Source of the DNA: an uncultured Blastocatellia bacterium
GTDB lineage: Bacteria > Acidobacteriota > Blastocatellia > Pyrinomonadales > Pyrinomonadaceae
NCBI GenBank assembly: GCA_946480785.1
Contig: CAMLLD010000062.1
Coordinates: 1 to 40,333, forward strand
Direction: 5' to 3'
DNA length: 40,333 bases
The notes under the pieces were generated by a model. It had not been told where the DNA came from. It was given only the letters and a program-made list of their open reading frames with translations, and did no database searches. Below, in pieces: positions 16,516-24,834 of this stretch (the stretch's first letter is position 1; every line of letters begins with the position of its first letter). The translations under genes were made by a program, and so were the position numbers.

Positions 16516-16901
16516 GTGAACGAACCTCACAAGTTCAAGACCCTCGTTTGGGTTGGATCCGCGCTGAAGGATCTCAGGTCATTTCCTGCTGAAGTGAAGG
16601 ACGCAATGGGATACGCGTTGTATCAGCTCAGTTGGGGCAAAAAGCTCTTTCGGCGAAGCCGCTACGCGGATTCGGCGGCGCAGCGATTCTGGAAGTAGTC
16701 GAAGATCACCATGGTGATGCGTATCGTGCTGTTTACACGGTGCAATATGCTGACGTGGTGTACGTGCTACATGCCTTTCAAAAGAAATCTAAGAGAGGTG
16801 CGGCTACACCGAAAATTGATGTTGATCTCGTCAAGCAACGGTTGAAGACGGCCGCGGCAGACTACCATCGGCGTCACTCCATACAAGGACCTTCTGCATG
16901 A
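16516..16901 (+). pseudogene. RelE/HigB-type toxin, frameshifted
   Basis: Two adjacent frames together form a complete phage-Gp49/HigB-like toxin of about 128 residues. The GTG at 16516 starts HKFKTLVWVGSALKDLRSFP, continuing to YQLSWG; the sequence resumes in the +1 frame as QKALSAKPLRGFGGAAILEV and ends VDLVKQRLKTAAADYHRR. Adding one G to the GGGG run at 16634-16637 joins them exactly (386 bp present, 387 needed). RelE/HigB toxins cleave mRNA on or off the ribosome. The stop overlaps the antitoxin ATG by 4 bp. As sequenced it cannot yield an active toxin, unless the run is a sequencing error or is read by slippage. Confidence 0.8.
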
Positions 16902-17266
16902 AAACGACATCAAAGCGGCCGAGAACACGCAAAGCCACGAGCCGACGTGAGAAAGTTCAAACGGGCAGCGGCAACGTCTTCACTGATCTCGGTTTTGCGG
17001 ATTCAGAAGAACGTCTGCTGAAAGCGAAGCTGGCCAGCAAGATTGCGCAGTTGATCGCAGAGAGGCGTTGGACCCAATCGCAAACAGCAGAACGGATCGG
17101 CCTGGATCAGCCGAAGGTGTCGCGTCTCTTGCGAGGCCAACTCTCCGGCTTCTCCGTCGATCGTTTATTCGCCGTGTTGACTCGTTTGGGCCACAGCGTA
17201 GAGGTCCGCATCTCCGCGAAAGCGAGAGCCCCGGAGAAATCTCATATCCGTGTCACTATCGGATAA
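16898..17266 (+). CDS. XRE-type antitoxin (HigA-like)
   Basis: 122 residues. An N-terminal basic tail (1-25) precedes LGFADSEERLLKAKLASKIA and an XRE helix-turn-helix at about 48-75 (RRWTQSQTAERIGLDQPKVSRLLRG), ending with FSVDRLFAVLTRLGHSVEV. This matches the HigA/HTH_37 antitoxins that neutralise HigB-type toxins and repress the shared operon. Its ATG overlaps the toxin stop (ATGA), so the two were co-translated. The frame is intact although the toxin is broken. Confidence 0.88.
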   Translation: MKTTSKRPRTRKATSRREKVQTGSGNVFTDLGFADSEERLLKAKLASKIAQLIAERRWTQSQTAERIGLDQPKVSRLLRGQLSGFSVDRLFAVLTRLGHSVEVRISAKARAPEKSHIRVTIG

Positions 17267-17302
17267 CAGTGAATTACAACCATGTGATTGAACGCTGCGA
17301 CC

Positions 17303-17949
<647 letters not shown>

Positions 17950-18024
17950 CGCGGTCGTGAGGTAACAGCCACCGAAAGTTTCGGCAGTATATCAGAGTTC
18001 TGCTAGACCTGAGCGCGGCGTCGC

Positions 18025-19209
18025 TTAGACCATGACTTCGCGAAACGCTGACAGGAACGCTTTCATCTCGGGGGCGGTGCCGATGGTGACGCGCAGGTGG
18101 TTGGGGAGGGCGGGGAAGGGACGCCCGACTTCCACGCCGCGAGTGCGCAGTGCGGAGATGATGGGTCTCACCTCGCGGCGGAGGTCGATCATCATGAAGT
18201 TTGCGTGCGAGGGGATGTAGTGATAGCCGAGTGCGTCGAGCTCAGAACAAACGCTCTTTTTGACTTCGCTGTTCAGCTTGCGTCCGCGCGTAACCTGTTC
18301 CGGATCTTTCAGACTCGCAAGCGCCGCAACGAGCGCCATGATGTTGACGCTGTCCCACGTCTGATGCGTCCGCATCCGCTCGATGTTTGCGCGTTGCGTG
18401 ACGCAGTAACCACAGCGCAGCCCCGCCATGCCGTAGATCTTCGAAAACGTGCGCGCGACGATCAGATTCGGATACTGCTTCACGAGCGGAATCAAGCTCT
18501 CGTATTCGTTGCTTTCGACATAATGGTGATAAGCCTCGTCGACGAGGACAGTCGTCGCGGGCGACACCTTTGCCAGAAACTCCGCAAGGTCGTTCTTGGG
18601 CGTGATACTCGCGGTCGGATTGTTTGGGTTACAAATATAAACAAGCCCGGCGCTATTCACGCCGTCGCTACCGCTGACACCGTTCGCAGCCGCGAGCATC
18701 TTCGCGAGGTCGTGGCCGTAACTCGACGTCAAATCGATCTTCACGACTTCAGCGCGCGCCACACTTGCATGACGCCCGATCGCCTCAAACGTTGGATTCG
18801 CTAAAACAATCTTCTTGTCGTGACTCGTAAACGCCGCCGCCGCGAGTTTTAAAATCTCACCCGAGCCATCACCGAGCAGTATCTGCTCCATCGGCACTGC
18901 ATTTATCCGCGCCAACTCCTCCACCAGCAGGTCCGCATGTTCATCCGGATAGCGCCACGCGAGACTGAACCCATCCGTCATCGCCTTCAACGCCGCCGCG
19001 GATGGTCCATAAGGATTCTCGTTCGAGCTCAGCCGCACAACGCTCGCCGTGGCGGTCGCCTCTGCCGCCAACGCAGACACCGAAGCGCGTACCGACGCAG
19101 GCGCCCAGGCAGCCGCCGACCCACGCCCGCTTCCCGCTACCAACGCGTAAGCACCACCCACACCCATCAGCTTCGAGAAACCGCGACGAGAAATCGTCTG
19201 CTTAACCAT
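18025..19209 (-). CDS. Tat-exported HisC-like PLP aminotransferase
   Basis: 394 residues from ATG at 19209, chosen because AAAGGA lies 9 bases upstream; in-frame starts at 19218 and 19236 (GTG) are less well placed. The N-terminus carries a perfect twin-arginine motif SRRGFSK followed by a hydrophobic stretch and an Ala-rich linker. The rest is a class I/II aminotransferase of the histidinol-phosphate aminotransferase type: SSNENPYGPS, CNPNNPT, the Asp of LVDEAYHHY, the PLP lysine in TFSKIYGMAGLRCGY, and a C-terminal LRVTIG. Tat export fits an enzyme that acquires PLP before translocation. It is not expected to serve histidine synthesis in the cytoplasm. It follows the GH2 gene by about 33 bp and is probably co-transcribed with it. 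Confidence 0.9.
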   Translation of the reverse strand: MVKQTISRRGFSKLMGVGGAYALVAGSGRGSAAAWAPASVRASVSALAAEATATASVVRLSSNENPYGPSAAALKAMTDGFSLAWRYPDEHADLLVEELARINAVPMEQILLGDGSGEILKLAAAAFTSHDKKIVLANPTFEAIGRHASVARAEVVKIDLTSSYGHDLAKMLAAANGVSGSDGVNSAGLVYICNPNNPTASITPKNDLAEFLAKVSPATTVLVDEAYHHYVESNEYESLIPLVKQYPNLIVARTFSKIYGMAGLRCGYCVTQRANIERMRTHQTWDSVNIMALVAALASLKDPEQVTRGRKLNSEVKKSVCSELDALGYHYIPSHANFMMIDLRREVRPIISALRTRGVEVGRPFPALPNHLRVTIGTAPEMKAFLSAFREVMV

Positions 19210-19242
19210 GACGCTCATTCCTTTCTGAACAGACACGCGGGG

Positions 19243-21036
19243 TTATTTCTGCAGGTCGCTATAGTACCGCTGGAGCACGTAAAACGCCTTCTTTTTCTCA
19301 CCGCGATTCGAAATCAAACCCTTGCGATTCCAGTAGTCCTGAACTTTCGGCAACGGTCTGCGCGGCGAACGGAAGTCCATCAGAATCCACGGCGTCGTGC
19401 CGCGTAGAAACGGGATGCGTTTCAGCATCGCGATCTGATGGCGATAAAGGTCCTCCTGATACTCTTCGGTCCAACGCGTCAAAACATCACCGTGATTTCC
19501 AAACAACGCGTCGCCACCAAACTCGCTCATGATCAGCGGCTTCTCATACTTCGTGCGCCACTCAAGTCGATCAGCCTTCTCAGGCAGACCATCGTACCAA
19601 CCGACATATTCATTACACCCAAGCACATCCAAAAACTCGCCCAACGGATCGTCGATCATCTGCGTGGTCTCACCGACGTAGTGACGTTCCATTGCCGCCG
19701 AGATCAACCGTGTCGAATCAAGACTCCGCGCAAACGCGGCGAGATTCCGCAAAAACGACAAACGCGCGTCGCTCAAAGGAGTCTCATTCGCCATGGACCA
19801 AATCACGACCGCGGCGCGGTTCTTGTCGCGCGCAATCATCTCGCTCAACTGGTTCCGCGCATTCTCGAGCGTCGCCTGGTTCTCCCAAAGAATGGTCCAG
19901 TAAACCGGAATCTCCGACCAGACCATGATCCCGAGCCGATCGGCCTCGCGCACCATGTGCTCGTTGTGCGGATAGTGGGCCAGCCGCACGAAATTCGCGC
20001 CGAGCTCTTTGGCCCAACCGAGCAGCGTTTGCGCATCTTCGCGACTGTACGCACGCCCGCCGCGAAACGGCGCTTCCTCATGAATAGACACGCCGCGCAG
20101 AAAAATCGGCCGCCCATTCAGCAGGATCTCCGTGCCTCTCGTTTCAATACTGCGAAAGCCGATCTGATCGCGCACCCGGTCCGTTTCAGCGTCAATCATC
20201 ACGTTGTAGAGCTGCGGATTCTCAGGCGACCACAACTTCAAGCTCGCAGCGAAGTCGACCAAAGCCGTTCCGTTTGCGTCGGTGGTAAATCGTTTTGCGA
20301 CCCCGGCGTCCGGAATGCTCACAGTGATATTTTGCTTGAGCCTCGCGCCGTTCAATCTTATCCATCCAACAACACGTTCGCGCGAGCCTTTTTGCAGCTG
20401 AATGAAGTAGTCCTGAACAAACGTTGCGGGTGTCTCGATCAGCTTCACTTCGCGCGTGAGTCCGCCGTAGTTCCACCAATCCGTCATCAACGTGGGCACG
20501 GCGTCGCGCCGGCGTTTGTTGTCGACTTTAACGATCAGAAAGTTCCCGCTGTCGCGAAGCAGGTTCGTGATCTCGAAATTGAACGGCGTGAAGCCGCCTT
20601 CGTGTTGACCGAGCTTTTCGCCGTTGAGATAAACGTCTGCCGAATAATTCGCCGCGCCGAAGTAGACGAACACGCGCGTATTCGGCCGGCGTTGATAATC
20701 GAACGACTTCTTGTACCAAACCGTGCCTTCGTAAAAGAACAACTGATCCGACTGCGTGTTCCAGTCGCCCGGCACTTTCAACGTGCTCGAGCTGTCGAAG
20801 TCATACTCGACGAGGTCGCTTTTCGTTTTCGGTTTGGCGTTCTTAAAATAGCCGTTCGGATTCGGTTGATAGCGATAATCGTAGTAGCCCGACTCGTAAG
20901 GATCCACGATCGTTTGCCACTGGCCGTCGAGACTCACGGTCTTCCGACCATCGCTGTTTGCGATCAGATCAACTCGCTGCGCGTGGGCGGCCGAAACCAG
21001 CACGAACAGAGCAGCGAAGAGAGCGAGTGATTTCAT
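19243..21036 (-). CDS. Exported glycoside hydrolase family 2 (beta-glucuronidase-like)
   Basis: 597 residues from ATG at 21036 (a TTG two codons upstream overlaps the divergent start). A Sec signal peptide ends near SAAHAQ. The order is sugar-binding jelly roll (about 25-205), immunoglobulin-like domain (about 205-300) and TIM barrel (about 300-595). The family signatures are LRGVSIHEEAPF, NFVRLAHYPHNE, the acid/base Glu418 in WSMANE and the nucleophile Glu505 in IMSEFGG. This pattern is closest to beta-glucuronidases, but beta-galactosidase activity is not excluded. With the GH30 gene and the HisC-like gene nearby it suggests periplasmic or extracellular polysaccharide processing. Confidence 0.93.
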   Translation of the reverse strand: MKSLALFAALFVLVSAAHAQRVDLIANSDGRKTVSLDGQWQTIVDPYESGYYDYRYQPNPNGYFKNAKPKTKSDLVEYDFDSSSTLKVPGDWNTQSDQLFFYEGTVWYKKSFDYQRRPNTRVFVYFGAANYSADVYLNGEKLGQHEGGFTPFNFEITNLLRDSGNFLIVKVDNKRRRDAVPTLMTDWWNYGGLTREVKLIETPATFVQDYFIQLQKGSRERVVGWIRLNGARLKQNITVSIPDAGVAKRFTTDANGTALVDFAASLKLWSPENPQLYNVMIDAETDRVRDQIGFRSIETRGTEILLNGRPIFLRGVSIHEEAPFRGGRAYSREDAQTLLGWAKELGANFVRLAHYPHNEHMVREADRLGIMVWSEIPVYWTILWENQATLENARNQLSEMIARDKNRAAVVIWSMANETPLSDARLSFLRNLAAFARSLDSTRLISAAMERHYVGETTQMIDDPLGEFLDVLGCNEYVGWYDGLPEKADRLEWRTKYEKPLIMSEFGGDALFGNHGDVLTRWTEEYQEDLYRHQIAMLKRIPFLRGTTPWILMDFRSPRRPLPKVQDYWNRKGLISNRGEKKKAFYVLQRYYSDLQK

Positions 21037-21041
21037 AGTCA

Positions 21042-21548
21042 ATGAAAAAGCGGCGCGTTGAAGTGAACGATCGAATGCAGTCGGGTTATGTGTACTTCTG
21101 CACGGAGCCGATTGGCAAGAACTTTGATCCGGAATTCACGCCGGAGCTCACGCCGAAGGAGATGCTCGAGCTCGGTGTGTTCGGTGGGAAGTACATGACT
21201 GACTGCAAAGACGAGTTTCCCGCGTCGTGGTTTCGCAAAGCGAAGTTGTCGCCGCGGCGCCGCGATGCGAAGCTCAACTATTTCGGCGTGAACGCTTCGG
21301 CGCCGCTGGCGGTGTGGCGCAAGAAAGGCTGGATCTATCACGAGGATCCGCGCGGCTGGTTTCAATGGTACTGCCGTTACTACATGGGCCGCCGCTGTCC
21401 CGACGACGAGCGGCAAATCAAACGCTGGCGCGCCATCCGGCGTCACATCGCGCAGATCAAGAAGCACTGTCCGCCACGCGAAGTCGAATGCCGGCCGAAG
21501 CAGCGGCAAGCGGTTTTGCACTGGGCTTACGACTCACGAAAGATCTGA
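21042..21548 (+). CDS. Conserved hypothetical protein
   Basis: 168 residues, rich in Trp, Tyr, Cys and basic residues. Distinctive segments are GYVYFCTEPIGKNFDPEF, LGVFGGKYMTDCKDEFP, FGVNASAPL and WFQWYCRYYMGRR. I recall this as a widely conserved protein of unknown function present in bacteria and some fungi, with near-invariant length. No signal peptide or membrane segment. Its start codon is only 5 bp from the divergent GH2 start, so its promoter must lie inside the GH2 gene. Confidence 0.82.
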   Translation: MKKRRVEVNDRMQSGYVYFCTEPIGKNFDPEFTPELTPKEMLELGVFGGKYMTDCKDEFPASWFRKAKLSPRRRDAKLNYFGVNASAPLAVWRKKGWIYHEDPRGWFQWYCRYYMGRRCPDDERQIKRWRAIRRHIAQIKKHCPPREVECRPKQRQAVLHWAYDSRKI

Positions 21549-21622
21549 GCTTCGCGGACCAACTCAGCGGCCCTTCAGCCCTTGACTACACGCCGCAAAG
21601 GAATAATATCTTGCGCCAAATC

Positions 21623-22036
21623 ATGTGGCGCTGTAGCAACTGTGGCAACGGGATTGAAGATCAGTACGCGCACTGCTGGCAATGCGGCGCGCCGAAAGTC
21701 GCCAGCCAACGAACGCAAACTGCTGCCGCGGAGCAACGAGCTGCCGCGGAGCAACGAATTCCTGCGACCGAACAGAAGTCAGTGCCAGACTTCGCGTCCT
21801 ACGAAGCGTTGGCCCACGTGCCGAGTCGGCCGATGTGGCTTTTCCGCCGTGGACCACTTCAGAAACTCTTTTACTTTCTCTTGGCCGTCGTCCTCGTCAA
21901 AGTCTTCAGCTCGCGTTTCGTCGGCAAGTATGGCATCTACATCGTGGCCGGCGTCGCGGTAATCGGCCTGATCATGATTCTCTGGGGCTTCTTCCGCCGC
22001 GATCCGAACGAAGGCGTCGGCGTCAAACTAAACTAA
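21623..22036 (+). CDS. Zinc-ribbon protein with C-terminal membrane helices
   Basis: 137 residues from ATG at 21623. Longer upstream extensions overlap the preceding conserved gene in another frame and are rejected. The N-terminus is a zinc ribbon: C-x2-C at 4-7 (CSNC) and C-x2-C at 18-21 (CWQC). A polar, AEQR-repeat linker follows (about 28-50), then two hydrophobic helices (about 85-100 and 108-128) and a charged end. It resembles in plan the broken zinc-ribbon gene at 921-1284 but is not a close copy. Function unknown. Confidence 0.75.
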   Translation: MWRCSNCGNGIEDQYAHCWQCGAPKVASQRTQTAAAEQRAAAEQRIPATEQKSVPDFASYEALAHVPSRPMWLFRRGPLQKLFYFLLAVVLVKVFSSRFVGKYGIYIVAGVAVIGLIMILWGFFRRDPNEGVGVKLN

Positions 22037-22038
22037 GT

Positions 22039-23502
22039 TCAAAACACGAGCGTCTGAATCGAGTGCGGCAAGCTCTCGACTTCCGCCGCCTGCCCGTCGA
22101 GCCACAAGAAATAAGCGATCTTCTGATCGGTCTTGTTCATCACCACCGTCGCGATCGTGTCGTCGGGATTGAGAAACGCAGTCGAAAGCAGCGGACTGCG
22201 GCTCGGTGAGCTCGCGATGCGCTTCGCACCCGGAGCGACAAACTTCGAGATGTGCCCGATGTAGTAATAAGAGTTGGTATAGACCAACTCCCCCGTGCGC
22301 GTGTCGGCGTGCACGGGCGCGAAGCAGAAGTTCTGCACGTGATTCGGTCCGCCCTGCTCGTCCAGCAATACGTTCCAATCAGTCCAACCGACCGTGCCGC
22401 TGTTGAAGTCGTTGATCATCGAACGCCCGTAGAGTTCGCCGAGCTTCCAATCTTTGAGTCTCTCGGGCGTGAACGAGTCGGCGCAGCCTTCGGTGAAGAT
22501 CAGATGCTTATCGGGAAACGCCTCCCGCACGAGCTTCACGTTGTCAAACATCGGCTCGCCGCCGCTCCACGGCTCGTACCAGTGATAACCGACGCCCCAA
22601 ACGTACTGCGCGGCTTTCGGGTCGTCGAGAATCGTGCGCGCGCGCTGATAAATGAGATCGCGATTGTGGTCCCAGACGATGATCTTCTTGTCCGCGAGCC
22701 GCTCTCTGCGAATCGTTGGCCCAAGATGATTCTTGAGAAAGTCACGCTCCTGTTCGGCGGAGTAAATGCACGACTCCCATTTCTGCGTGGCCATCGGTTC
22801 GTTTTGGATCGTCAGGCCCCAGATCGGAATGCCTTCGCTTTCGTAGGCGCGGATGAACTTCACGAAGTAGTTGGCCCATGAGTCGTAAAACTCCGGCTTC
22901 AGGTGGCCGCCGTGCAGCATGTCGTTGTTGTCTTTCATGAACGCCGGCGGGCTCCACGGACTCGCGAAGATGTTGAGTTTCCCGCCGGCCGTGGCAAGCG
23001 CCCGCTTGATGAAGGGAATGCGAAACTCCCGGTCGTGTTTGACACTGAACGACTTCAACTCCTTGTCGCCTTCGTCGACGTACGTGTAGCTCGCGCTGGA
23101 GAAGTCGCAACTGTGAATGTTGGTGCGCGCGAGCGTGTAGCCGATGCCGCTGCGGCGATCGAAGTAAGCGTTGAGTAGTTCCTGTTGCTTTGCGCCCGGG
23201 AGCTTGGCAAACGTTTCAGCGGAAGCGTCGGTGAGTGCGCCACCGACACCGAGGATCGTTTGAAACTGTTTCGCCGGATCGACAAAGACGCAGATCTGCG
23301 TTTCCAATGGTTGGGCCAGCGATTTGAAAGTTACTGTGCCGGTGGGCGAAAGGCGGTGATTGGTGTTCTCAGCCGTGGTATAAACTGTCACCTGCCGTCG
23401 TTGCGGCGACGGCTGACGCGGTCCATTGAAAGCTAAGTCGCTCTTGGCGAACGCGACGGCGGAAGACGAGGCGGCGATGAAACTACGACGGTCGATTTTC
23501 AT
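22039..23502 (-). CDS. Exported glycoside hydrolase family 30 (glucosylceramidase-like)
   Basis: 487 residues from ATG at 23502; an upstream in-frame extension of 25 codons lacks an export signal at its start. The N-terminus MKIDRRSFIAASSSAVAFA has a twin-arginine-like RRSF motif. The TIM barrel plus side beta-domain shows GH30 signatures: GVGGALTDASAETF, NIFASPWSPPAFMKDN, the acid/base Glu235 in LTIQNEP and the nucleophile Glu338 in FTEGCADS. GH30 enzymes act on glucosylceramide or beta-linked glucose, xylose or fucose chains; the substrate is not resolved here. It is divergent from the small exported gene at 23540 and ends 2 bp from the convergent zinc-ribbon gene. Confidence 0.93.
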   Translation of the reverse strand: MKIDRRSFIAASSSAVAFAKSDLAFNGPRQPSPQRRQVTVYTTAENTNHRLSPTGTVTFKSLAQPLETQICVFVDPAKQFQTILGVGGALTDASAETFAKLPGAKQQELLNAYFDRRSGIGYTLARTNIHSCDFSSASYTYVDEGDKELKSFSVKHDREFRIPFIKRALATAGGKLNIFASPWSPPAFMKDNNDMLHGGHLKPEFYDSWANYFVKFIRAYESEGIPIWGLTIQNEPMATQKWESCIYSAEQERDFLKNHLGPTIRRERLADKKIIVWDHNRDLIYQRARTILDDPKAAQYVWGVGYHWYEPWSGGEPMFDNVKLVREAFPDKHLIFTEGCADSFTPERLKDWKLGELYGRSMINDFNSGTVGWTDWNVLLDEQGGPNHVQNFCFAPVHADTRTGELVYTNSYYYIGHISKFVAPGAKRIASSPSRSPLLSTAFLNPDDTIATVVMNKTDQKIAYFLWLDGQAAEVESLPHSIQTLVF

Positions 23503-23539
23503 AGTGGCGTAATTTAGCACAGCTTCGAAGGAGTCGATT

Positions 23540-24136
23540 CTGAAACTCGCGCTAACCACCCTGCTCGTTCTCATCACGCTGCCGGTTTCTTTGCCGGCCC
23601 AGGATGACGATAACTGGCCGTCGCTCGGCTATCTACGCAACGATTACAAGGCGGTCGCGGTCGTGGCCCACGTGCGCATTCAGCAGGCTGAGATCACCGC
23701 TCGCATCGGCGGTTACGAAAACTGGAAAATCGTTTGCGAAGTGATCGAACCATTCAAAGGAAAGTTAAAGAAGGGCGACACGATCGAATACTTCCACGGC
23801 GCCGAAGCGGGATTTAAAAAGGAAACCTTCATGGGCGAGAAGCTCGTGTTCCTGCTCGCTGAATACGACCGCGATCGAAAGCTCCACTACTCGGTGCTGG
23901 AGAATTCGACGCTGCCTTATAACGAAGATCGCGTGCGAAAACTGCGAACGATCAGGAAATCGTTTACGTCGAAGCGAACACGTAGATCGCGTAACCACTC
24001 GTCAAGGTCCGCAAAATGGTCCGCGCAAGAATTCTCGGGATCTTTCGCAACTGATACTCCGCCGACTTCTCTACGACAGAAATACACTCAACTCGCCGAT
24101 AGCCGTTCCGCAGGAACAGGTCTTCGGGATTGTTGA
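23540..24136 (+). CDS. Small exported protein with non-standard start, possibly frameshifted end
   Basis: The frame has a stop at 23510-23512 and no ATG, GTG or TTG before TTG at 23591. A perfect AAGGAG (23528-23533) is followed 6 bases later by CTG at 23540, which would give a textbook signal peptide (KLALTTLLVLITLPVSLPAQ). CTG, or ATT at 23537, is therefore the likely start. The mature part contains YKAVAVVAHVRIQQAE, CEVIEPFKGKLKKGDTIEY and LVFLLAEYDRD, as in small exported acidobacterial proteins of unknown role. The last ~50 residues run antisense to the convergent methyltransferase gene. A one-base shift near 23950 would give QEIVYVEANT and a stop at 23983-23985, so the 3' end may be frameshifted. 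Confidence 0.65.
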   Translation: MKLALTTLLVLITLPVSLPAQDDDNWPSLGYLRNDYKAVAVVAHVRIQQAEITARIGGYENWKIVCEVIEPFKGKLKKGDTIEYFHGAEAGFKKETFMGEKLVFLLAEYDRDRKLHYSVLENSTLPYNEDRVRKLRTIRKSFTSKRTRRSRNHSSRSAKWSAQEFSGSFATDTPPTSLRQKYTQLADSRSAGTGLRDC

Positions 24137-24773
24137 CGGTGAACTTGAACGTCGCGCCCATGCCGGTGAGCTTTTCGTGAATCGAACGGCCGTACTTCTC
24201 GAAAAACTTCCGCGTCATCAGATCGCAAATCAGTTTGTGTTCGGGGAAGAGACGATGAAGCGTTTGCAGCAACTGCCGAATCGTCTCTTCTTGGAGATAC
24301 ATGAACACACCTTCGATCACGACGATTGTCGGACCACCATCGTCGGCGACCGCGGACAATTTCTCTTCAACCGACTCGGTTGAGAAATCGATCGGAATGC
24401 GTTGTAGCGGGTTTTGCGCTTGTGACGCGGGCAGGCGCTCGTTTTTGTAAGCGATCACCTGCGGCTCGTCGAGCTCGATCCACGTGCCGCCGTTCAACCG
24501 GTAAGCGCGACTATCGAAGCCCGCGCCTATGAGCACAACGCGCAGGTTCGGATTCGCGCGCAGTTCTTCGCGCAGCAGGTCGTCAATGAGCCGAGCGCGC
24601 GCGACGTTTGACGTGTTCGGATTGACTTCGTCTTTGAACTTCTCGAGGATGCGCAAACCCTCTTCGTTCATGAAGACCTTCGCGTACACGTCGTTGCAAA
24701 CAGGCTTGTCGCTCGCGGCGTCCTGCATGCGCACGCCACAACAGTAGAATGCTGTTTGAGAGATCGGTTTCAT
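23964..24773 (-). CDS. SAM-dependent carboxyl methyltransferase (LCMT/PPM family)
   Basis: 269 residues. The SAM site is VVLIGAGFDSRAYRL (GAGFDSR at 83-89), with the acidic ELD at 100-102, later VVIEGVFMYL, and a C-terminal region typical of the leucine carboxyl methyltransferase / polyketide O-methyltransferase group (Pfam LCM). The N-terminal TAFYCCGVRMQDAASDKPVC resembles the bacterial subgroup. It probably methylates a carboxyl or hydroxyl group of a small molecule. It follows the sortilin-like gene by 61 bp on the same strand and may be co-transcribed. Confidence 0.9.
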   Translation of the reverse strand: MKPISQTAFYCCGVRMQDAASDKPVCNDVYAKVFMNEEGLRILEKFKDEVNPNTSNVARARLIDDLLREELRANPNLRVVLIGAGFDSRAYRLNGGTWIELDEPQVIAYKNERLPASQAQNPLQRIPIDFSTESVEEKLSAVADDGGPTIVVIEGVFMYLQEETIRQLLQTLHRLFPEHKLICDLMTRKFFEKYGRSIHEKLTGMGATFKFTVNNPEDLFLRNGYRRVECISVVEKSAEYQLRKIPRILARTILRTLTSGYAIYVFAST

Positions 24774-24834
24774 CAGCGAAGGCGCGGATCCATTTTCACG
24801 ACCAACGGTTGCGTGTTGCTCTCACCGTCAGCCG

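Noticed and set aside
19438..21030. 530-residue plus-strand reading frame opposite the GH2 gene
   Set aside because: Antisense shadow of a well-supported enzyme gene in GC-rich DNA; Arg/Val-rich composition without motifs.
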